8,414 nt of DNA from an uncultured Lachnospiraceae bacterium (GTDB taxonomy: Bacteria > Bacillota > Clostridia > Lachnospirales > Lachnospiraceae): the NCBI GenBank assembly GCA_900313745.1, contig OMSM01000461.1, positions 1 through 8,414 on the forward strand, read 5' to 3'. The position numbers and the translations under genes are program-made. The notes below the pieces were generated by a model that was given only the letters and a program-made list of their open reading frames with translations, did not search any database and was not told the origin of the DNA. The number at the start of each line of letters is the position of its first letter. The stretch's first letter is position 1. Shown in pieces: positions 1 through 4,337 of the stretch.

Positions 1-2373
1 GCAAGAAGCTTTGCGACGGTCCTTAAGCTCATGGAGGAGTATCCGGATTACCGCTTTATGTCCAGCCAGCCCGTGCTGTACTCCTTCATAAAGGAGCGCT
101 ATCCGGAGATGTACGGAAGGATCCGGGAGAGAGTCCGGGAGGGCCGCTGGGAGCCGGAGGGAGGCATGTGGCTCGAGTCGGATACCAACCTGACCAGCGG
201 GGAGAGCCTGATCCGCCAGTTCATGCATGGAAAGCGCTTCTTCCGAGAGGAGTTCGGAAAAGACAGCGTGGTGCTGTGGCTTCCGGACGTTTTCGGTTAC
301 AGCGGTGCGCTGCCGCAGATCATGAAGGAGTGCGGGATCCGCTATTTCATGACGACGAAAATCTCCTGGAACCAGTTCGACAAGCTGCCTTACGATACCT
401 TCCTCTGGCGTGGGATCGACGGATCGGAAATCCTGACGCATATGATCACCACACAGGATCCCCGTCCGACGGAGCGGTTCATCACAACGTACAACGGCAG
501 GCTGCACTCAGCCTCGCTGATCAGCGCCTGGAATAGGTACCAGCAGAAGGATATCAACAACGATGTGCTGGTCGCCTTCGGCCACGGCGACGGGGGCGGC
601 GGGCCGACCAGAAAGATGCTTGAGACCGGAGCACGCCTGAAAAAAGGTGTGAAGGGCATCCCTGCGGCCAGGCAGCGTTTTGCCGGGGACTACTTCAGGG
701 ATCTGGAGGAGAGAGTCTCCGGGAACAGAAGGCTTCCCGTATGGGAGGGTGAGCTTTACTTCGAGTACCACCGCGGAACGCTGACCTCCATCGCCCGCAA
801 TAAGAGGGGGAACCGTAAGGCGGAACTCTCGATGATGGATCTGGAACTCTTCGGGGTTATGGCGGAGCCGGCTGTTTCTTATCCGGCAGAGGAGGATGAC
901 CGGCTCTGGAAGGGAATACTGTTGAACCAGTTCCACGATATTCTTCCCGGCACGGCCATCCGTGAGGTTTACGAGGTGACCGCCCGGGAGTACGCGCAGA
1001 TGGCCTGCGAGAGGGCGGAGATCATAAAGAAGAGGATATCCGCGCTGACGGAAGAGGACGAAGGATACATTACGGTTTTCAATACCACCGGCTTTGAGAG
1101 GAGCGGTGTTGTGGAACTCGCTGGACCCGTGACGGATCCTGCGACGGGCAAAACTGAACCTGTTGCGGGAGCGGACGGCATAACCGCGCTTCTTGACGAG
1201 GACGGACGCCGGTTTGAGGTTCAGAGAGGTCCGGGACAGCCCGTTGTTTATCTTGAGGGAATTCCCGCGAAGGGATACCGGAGATACCGGGTACTCCGGG
1301 AGGACAGTGCCCCGGCCGGGGGGAAGAGTTTTGACATCAGTCCCGACGGGCTTGGGATCAGAACTCCGTTCTTCGACGTCCGGTTCGACGACAGCGGCGC
1401 GATCACCGGGATCTATGACATTGAGAACGGCAGGGAGGTTCTCAAGGAGGGCGGCAAGGGCAATCTCTTCGTGATGTACGAGGACAAGCCAATCTATTAC
1501 GACGACTGGGACATCGATATCTACTACACGGAGAAGTCGTGGCCGGTCACCGGGCTGAGGGAGCGCACCTGGACGGAGGCAGGGCCTGTCCGGGCCGTGC
1601 TGAGGCAGGTCTTCGGGATCAGCCATTCCACGATTGTGCAGGAAATCCGTTTCTACGCCGGAGAGCGCAGGATCGATTTCGTGACCGAGGTGGACTGGAA
1701 GGAGCACCAGCATCTGCTCAAGGTGCACTTTCCTCTGGCGGTCCATACCGATGAAGCGACTTTTGACATCCAGTTCGGCAATCTTACCCGGAAGGTACAT
1801 ACCAATACCAGCTGGGACATGGCGAGGTTCGAGAGCGGCGCTCACAAGTGGATCGACCTCTCGGAGGGGAGATACGGGGTGAGTATTCTGAATGACTGCA
1901 AGTACGGCCATTCGGTAAAGGATGCGAATGTAGGCCTCACCCTGATCAAGTCCGGAATAGAGCCCAACCCCATGTGCGACTATGAGATGCACTACTTCAC
2001 CTACTCGCTTTATCCGCACGCCGGCGGATGGAGGGACGGAGGCACGGTGAGGGAAGGGTATTTCCTGAACCAGCGCCCGGTGGTCGCTCCGGGGAAGGCT
2101 GCTCTTCCTGAGTTCAGCCTGGTCTCGTCCGATTCTCCGAATGTGGTTATCGAGACCGTGAAGAAAGCGGAGGATGGAAACGGTGTGATCGTCAGGCTCT
2201 ATGAGTGCGAGAATGCACTGACGAAGGCTGGCCTTTCCTGGCACTGCCCGGTAAAGGAGGCGTGGGAGTGCAGCGCGCTGGAGGACAAACGGTCGCAGCT
2301 GCAGGTTAACAGCGGAAGGATCGAAGTTCCGATGAGACCCTACGAGATTAAGACCGTGCGGATCATCGTATAG
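1..2373 (+). CDS. alpha-mannosidase, glycoside hydrolase family 38 (5' truncated by the window)
   Basis: A retaining, metal-dependent exo-alpha-mannosidase that releases mannose from glycans such as N-glycan-derived oligosaccharides. The frame is open from base 1, so the ATG at 31 is an internal Met and the true start lies upstream. About 790 codons are present. The N-terminal metal-binding HxD motif, expected ahead of the first visible residues, is outside the window. Visible motifs, by codon counted from base 1: WLPDVFGYSG with the catalytic nucleophile and metal ligand Asp at codon 96; FGHGDGGGGPT with a metal-ligand His at codon 195; NQFHDILPGTAI (His at codon 312) in the helical middle domain. 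The C-terminal beta domains follow and end in RPYEIKTVRI, a normal family ending, then TAG. No signal peptide can be judged. The family call is secure from the motifs. The linkage preference and whether the enzyme is cytoplasmic cannot be read here. No frameshift or internal stop is seen. Confidence 0.93.
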   Translation, partial: ARSFATVLKLMEEYPDYRFMSSQPVLYSFIKERYPEMYGRIRERVREGRWEPEGGMWLESDTNLTSGESLIRQFMHGKRFFREEFGKDSVVLWLPDVFGYSGALPQIMKECGIRYFMTTKISWNQFDKLPYDTFLWRGIDGSEILTHMITTQDPRPTERFITTYNGRLHSASLISAWNRYQQKDINNDVLVAFGHGDGGGGPTRKMLETGARLKKGVKGIPAARQRFAGDYFRDLEERVSGNRRLPVWEGELYFEYHRGTLTSIARNKRGNRKAELSMMDLELFGVMAEPAVSYPAEEDDRLWKGILLNQFHDILPGTAIREVYEVTAREYAQMACERAEIIKKRISALTEEDEGYITVFNTTGFERSGVVELAGPVTDPATGKTEPVAGADGITALLDEDGRRFEVQRGPGQPVVYLEGIPAKGYRRYRVLREDSAPAGGKSFDISPDGLGIRTPFFDVRFDDSGAITGIYDIENGREVLKEGGKGNLFVMYEDKPIYYDDWDIDIYYTEKSWPVTGLRERTWTEAGPVRAVLRQVFGISHSTIVQEIRFYAGERRIDFVTEVDWKEHQHLLKVHFPLAVHTDEATFDIQFGNLTRKVHTNTSWDMARFESGAHKWIDLSEGRYGVSILNDCKYGHSVKDANVGLTLIKSGIEPNPMCDYEMHYFTYSLYPHAGGWRDGGTVREGYFLNQRPVVAPGKAALPEFSLVSSDSPNVVIETVKKAEDGNGVIVRLYECENALTKAGLSWHCPVKEAWECSALEDKRSQLQVNSGRIEVPMRPYEIKTVRIIV

Positions 2374-2393
2374 GGACGGAAAAGCATTGGATT

Positions 2394-2432
2394 CGCCGCG
2401 GCCCTCTTCCGGGGAGGGAGGGGGCTGCGGCG
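2394..2432 (+). terminator. stable GC-rich hairpin after the mannosidase gene; possible terminator without U tract
   Basis: Bases 2394-2410 pair with 2416-2432 around a 5-base loop, giving a 17-bp stem with three G-U pairs (2400-2426, 2405-2421, 2408-2418). It starts 20 bases after the mannosidase stop. The sequence after the stem is GGGCATGCC, so the run of U needed for a classical intrinsic terminator is absent. It could be a 3'-end stabilising hairpin, a Rho-assisted stop or a weak terminator. The pairing is seen directly; the function is inference. Confidence 0.4.
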
Positions 2433-2504
2433 GGGCATGCCGACACAGCCTGTGATGCCGGACGCGATGCCCGGAGATGCTCGCTGTGCTGTGAATCCCG
2501 GGCC
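2433..2504. other. intergenic spacer with short complementary segments, no gene recognised
   Basis: No ORF with a ribosome binding site and no RNA family is recognised. Short complementary pieces occur: GGGCAT at 2433-2438 with ATGCCC at 2467-2472, and CACAGC at 2444-2449 with GCTGTG at 2483-2488. These two pairings cross each other, so they would form a pseudoknot or be alternatives. At this GC content such matches can arise by chance. Confidence 0.3.
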
Positions 2505-2530
2505 GGAATGTTCTTCAAAAAAACATTTCC
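2505..2530. repeat. dyad overlapping the -35 region of the tRNA-Val promoter
   Basis: GGAATGTT at 2505-2512 is complementary to AACATTTCC at 2522-2530, with one extra T in the right arm and a 9-base spacer that is A-rich (2517-2521). The right arm overlaps the proposed -35 hexamer (2526-2531). It could be an operator half-site pair or simply the AT-rich UP-like region of a strong stable-RNA promoter. The dyad is seen; regulation is speculation. Confidence 0.35.
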
Positions 2531-2554
2531 AAAATACATATGCGGTGATATAAT
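2526..2554 (+). promoter_or_regulatory. sigma-A promoter of tRNA-Val
   Basis: A perfect -10 TATAAT lies at 2549-2554, preceded by an extended -10 TG at 2546-2547. At 17-bp spacing the -35 is TTTCCA (2526-2531), matching four of six consensus bases. An A-rich tract just upstream (2517-2523) resembles an UP element. The predicted transcription start is near 2561, which leaves a leader of about 13 bases before the tRNA. Confidence 0.8.
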
Positions 2555-2573
2555 TGCTTTTGTGTTACGGCGA

Positions 2574-2647
2574 GGGACGGTAGCTCAGCTGGGATGAGCG
2601 TTCGCCTCACACGCGAGAGGTCACGGGTTCGAGCCCCGTCCGTCCCA
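2574..2647 (+). tRNA. tRNA-Val (anticodon CAC)
   Basis: A complete 74-base cloverleaf. The acceptor GGGACGG (2574-2580) pairs with CCGTCCC (2640-2646), with discriminator A at 2647. The D stem is GCTC/GAGC. The anticodon stem is TTCGC/GCGAG and the loop CTCACAC places CAC at positions 34-36, reading GUG. The T stem ACGGG/CCCGT encloses TTCGAGC. CCA is not encoded, so a CCA-adding enzyme must finish the 3' end. The gene has its own promoter and terminator and is therefore monocistronic. Confidence 0.96.
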
Positions 2648-2655
2648 TTTTTTTT

Positions 2656-2691
2656 AGCTCCGTGCAGTCTTCCGACTGCACGGAGCTTTTT
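2656..2691 (+). terminator. intrinsic terminator of tRNA-Val
   Basis: A perfect 14-bp stem (2656-2669 with 2674-2687) with loop TTCC is followed by TTTT (2688-2691). It starts 8 bases after the tRNA discriminator base. Eight T residues (2648-2655) precede the stem instead of A residues, so it works on the + strand only. Confidence 0.93.
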
Positions 2692-2713
2692 GCGCGTTAG
2701 CAATGAGCCATGC

Positions 2714-2778
2714 GCTCCCGGTAAGCAGCACGTCCATCGGAAGCCTGCTTCCGGATGGACGTGCTGCTTACCGGGAGC
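2714..2778. repeat. 31-bp near-perfect palindrome with minimal loop
   Basis: The left arm 2714-2744 is complementary to the right arm 2747-2778 with a single unpaired G in the right arm (in the GG at 2753-2754). The two-base centre is CT, or a four-base CCTG loop if the last pair opens. This is the longest perfect-type inverted repeat in the window and the core of the larger element. Confidence 0.9.
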
Positions 2779-2796
2779 ATACGGCGAATGCCGCGA

Positions 2797-2821
2797 CAGC
2801 GAGCAGCTATGCTGCGAGCTG
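2797..2821. repeat. small hairpin with tandem G-A internal loop
   Basis: CAGC (2797-2800) pairs with GCTG (2818-2821) and GCAGC (2803-2807) with GCTGC (2811-2815). Between the two helices GA (2801-2802) faces GA (2816-2817), the arrangement that forms tandem sheared G-A pairs in RNA. The apical loop is TAT. A neighbouring hairpin, CGGC-GAAT-GCCG, lies at 2782-2793. Confidence 0.55.
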
Positions 2822-2860
2822 CCGGCATGGCTCAGATCACAGATGGGATGAAATTTGTGC

Positions 2861-2889
2861 TTGACATACCTGAGCGAAGCAGTTATGAT
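2861..2889 (+). promoter_or_regulatory. sigma-A promoter of the tRNA-Leu operon
   Basis: A perfect -35 TTGACA (2861-2866) and a -10 TATGAT (2884-2889, five of six) are separated by exactly 17 bases. The predicted transcription start is near 2896, about 62 bases before the first tRNA-Leu. The leader is longer than for tRNA-Val and contains a small hairpin, CGGTT-CTT-AACCG (2921-2933), probably removed during 5' processing. Confidence 0.88.
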
Positions 2890-2957
2890 ATCTCTTGTCG
2901 CTGGCGAGAGCCTGGCGAATCGGTTCTTAACCGGACTGATCCTTATCGGCGGAATAT

Positions 2958-3041
2958 GCAGGAATGGCGGAATTGGCAGACGCGCAGGCTTCAGGTGCCT
3001 GTTGTGGCAACACAGTGAGGGTTCAAGTCCCTTTTCCTGCA
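2958..3041 (+). tRNA. tRNA-Leu (anticodon CAG)
   Basis: An 84-base class II tRNA. The acceptor GCAGGAA pairs with TTCCTGC, and A at 3041 is the discriminator base, as expected for leucine. The anticodon stem CAGGC/GCCTG holds the loop TTCAGGT with anticodon CAG, reading CUG. A long variable arm is present with TGTG/CACA pairing. The T arm contains TTCAAGT. I place A at position 22 opposite G13, which is what TrmK needs. No CCA is encoded. It is the first gene of a two-tRNA transcript; 27 bases separate it from the next tRNA. Confidence 0.96.
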
Positions 3042-3068
3042 CTAGTTCTCAAGGATAAGGCAATAAGC

Positions 3069-3152
3069 GCGGAAGTGTCGGAATTGGCAGACGAGCAAGA
3101 CTAAGGATCTTGTGCTAGGTATAGCGTGTGGGTTCAAGTCCCATCTTCCGCA
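3069..3152 (+). tRNA. tRNA-Leu (anticodon AAG)
   Basis: An 84-base class II tRNA. The acceptor GCGGAAG pairs with CTTCCGC, and A at 3152 is the discriminator base. The anticodon stem CAAGA/TCTTG holds the loop CTAAGGA, so the anticodon is AAG, reading CUU. The variable arm has GCTA/TAGC pairing. The D-loop sequence is shared with the preceding tRNA-Leu, and A22 faces G13 by my alignment. An A at the wobble position implies deamination to inosine, normally done by TadA, to read CUC and possibly CUA too. No CCA is encoded. Confidence 0.95.
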
Positions 3153-3160
3153 GAAAAGAC

Positions 3161-3197
3161 CGGACTGCATGGCAGATTGCACTGCAGTCCGTTTTTT
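3161..3197 (+). terminator. intrinsic terminator of the tRNA-Leu operon
   Basis: CGGACTGCA (3161-3169) pairs with TGCAGTCCG (3183-3191) around a 13-base loop, followed immediately by six T residues (3192-3197). It starts 8 bases after the last tRNA. Confidence 0.9.
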
Positions 3198-3198
3198 G

Positions 3199-3234
3199 TA
3201 TTCCGAAAAGGAAATTAAGAATCCGCGCGGAATA
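3199..3234. repeat. inverted repeat in the dgt leader
   Basis: TATTCCG (3199-3205) is complementary to CGGAATA (3228-3234) across 22 bases. The right arm covers the only weak purine-rich segment before the dgt start, so the pairing could hide the ribosome binding site. No clear sigma-A promoter is visible between the tRNA terminator and dgt. Seven-base arms could be chance. Confidence 0.3.
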
Positions 3235-3242
3235 AGAATTAT

Positions 3243-4259
3243 ATGAATATCCCACTCATACGAGAACAGCAGGAACAAAGAGAGCTGAACACCCTGGCGC
3301 CGTGGGCGAGTTTTGCCGTCCGCTCGAAAGGGCGTGCCCGCGATGAGGAGCAGTGTGATATCCGCCCTGTCTATCAGAGGGACAGGGACCGCATCCTCCA
3401 CAGCAAGTCTTTCCGCAGGCTGAAGGACAAGACACAGGTCTTTCTTACACCCGACGGGGATCATTACCGGACGAGGATGACCCACACGCTCGAGGTGGCA
3501 CAGAATGCCAGGACGATCGCCAGGGCGCTCGCTCTGAATGAGGATCTGACCGAAGCGATTGCCCTCGGGCATGATCTCGGCCATACTCCTTTCGGGCACG
3601 CGGGGGAGCGCGCCCTGAACCGTATGTGTGAAGAGGGGTTCGATCACGCGGAGCAGAGCCTGAGGACGGTGGACGTCCTGGAGAAGGAAGGCCAGGGGCT
3701 GAATCTGACGTACGAGGTCCGGGACGGCATTGCGAACCACCAGACGCGCGGAATGCCGCAGACCCTGGAGGGGCAGATTGTCCGCCTGTCCGATAAGATC
3801 GCCTATTTCCACCATGATATGGACGACGCGATCCGCGGAGGCATCCTTTCGGACGCTGATGTGCCGGAGGAGATAGCCCGTGTGCTCGGCCGCAGCTTAA
3901 GAGACAGGCTGGATCATTTCATTCACGATATTATTACCACCAGCATGGGCAGACCGGTGATTGCAATGTCACCGGAGACGGCGGAAGCAATGAAGGGGTT
4001 CCGCGCGTTCATGTTCGACCGGGTGTACACGAATCCCGCGGCAAAAGGGGAGGAAACCAAGGCCGAGGCACTGGTGGAGGCTCTCTATACCTATTATCTC
4101 GGACATTTCGATGACCTTCCGGCATATCTTAAGAAGCGCGAGGAGTTCGGCGACAGCAGGGAACGGCTGGTCTGCGACCACATCAGTTCCATGACGGACC
4201 GGTTCGCCATCGCGAGATATGAGGAACTGTTCATCCCGAAAACCTGGTCAATCATGTAG
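3243..4259 (+). CDS. dgt: dGTPase-like deoxynucleoside triphosphate triphosphohydrolase (HD domain)
   Basis: A 338-residue HD-superfamily protein that hydrolyses dNTPs to deoxynucleosides plus inorganic tripolyphosphate, in the cytoplasm. Metal ligands are visible: His81 in HTLEVAQ, His110-Asp111 in GHDLGHTPFGHAGE, and Asp184 in RLSDKIAY. The strongly conserved segment RPVYQRDRDRILHSKSFRRL lies at residues 41-60. Length and order fit the shorter Firmicutes-type dGTPase-like proteins, not the roughly 500-residue E. coli Dgt. ATG 3243 is the only possible start, because an in-frame TAA lies at 3216-3218 with no other start codon between. The ribosome binding site is weak. It precedes dnaG by 78 bases in the same direction, the common clostridial order. 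Substrate preference (dGTP or several dNTPs) cannot be read from sequence. Confidence 0.93.
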   Translation: MNIPLIREQQEQRELNTLAPWASFAVRSKGRARDEEQCDIRPVYQRDRDRILHSKSFRRLKDKTQVFLTPDGDHYRTRMTHTLEVAQNARTIARALALNEDLTEAIALGHDLGHTPFGHAGERALNRMCEEGFDHAEQSLRTVDVLEKEGQGLNLTYEVRDGIANHQTRGMPQTLEGQIVRLSDKIAYFHHDMDDAIRGGILSDADVPEEIARVLGRSLRDRLDHFIHDIITTSMGRPVIAMSPETAEAMKGFRAFMFDRVYTNPAAKGEETKAEALVEALYTYYLGHFDDLPAYLKKREEFGDSRERLVCDHISSMTDRFAIARYEELFIPKTWSIM

Positions 4260-4283
4260 CCCTGAGGAGGCGCCGGCGCTTCC

Positions 4284-4323
4284 CTGCGGCTTTCCGGTGC
4301 GAGGCGGCGTGCCGCTTTCGCAG
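4284..4323 (+). other. GC-rich complementary segments in the dgt-dnaG spacer
   Basis: CTGCG (4284-4288) can pair with CGCAG (4319-4323), or GCGGC (4286-4290) with GCCGC (4311-4315). No T run follows, so this is not an intrinsic terminator and dgt-dnaG read-through is expected. It may be an mRNA-processing or spacing structure. The short arms and high GC make this weak. Confidence 0.25.
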
Positions 4324-4337
4324 TCCTATGAGGCACA

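Larger units (their letters stand above)
2704..2834. repeat. 131-bp nested inverted-repeat element between tRNA units
   Basis: Outer 10-base arms TGAGCCATGC (2704-2713) and GCATGGCTCA (2825-2834) are perfectly complementary. They enclose a near-perfect long palindrome (2714-2778) and two smaller hairpins (2782-2793 and 2797-2821), so a single strand could fold as a multi-branch junction. The element fills the gap between the tRNA-Val terminator and the tRNA-Leu promoter. No T run follows it on either strand, so it is not an intrinsic terminator. There is no ORF with a ribosome binding site and no clear target-site duplication. It may be an intergenic palindromic repeat (REP- or MITE-like) or a structured RNA. 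The pairing is seen directly; the nature is unknown. Confidence 0.7.

Noticed and set aside
31..33. ATG at 31 as the start of the mannosidase
   Set aside because: The frame is open to base 1 with GH38-type sequence (ARSFATVLKL) before it, and the N-terminal metal motif would be missing, so the gene begins upstream.
508..2244. Long open frame (578 codons) on the - strand inside the mannosidase gene
   Set aside because: It is antisense to a clear GH38 gene and has no recognisable domain. Long antisense frames are common opposite GC-rich codons.
2714..2778. The long palindrome as an intrinsic terminator or attenuator
   Set aside because: No T run follows on either strand, and a complete terminator already ends the tRNA-Val transcript 20 bases earlier.
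2704..2834. The inverted repeats as a CRISPR array or attachment site pair
   Set aside because: There is one nested palindrome and no regular direct repeats or spacers. No integrase gene or duplicated tRNA 3' end is present.
2896..2957. T-box or other riboswitch in the tRNA-Leu leader
   Set aside because: The leader is only about 60 bases, with one small hairpin and no T-box core sequence. It precedes tRNA genes, not an aminoacyl-tRNA synthetase.
2515..3058. Several short ORFs on both strands through the tRNA region
   Set aside because: They run across tRNA genes, terminators and the palindrome; translated tRNA and hairpin sequence explains them.
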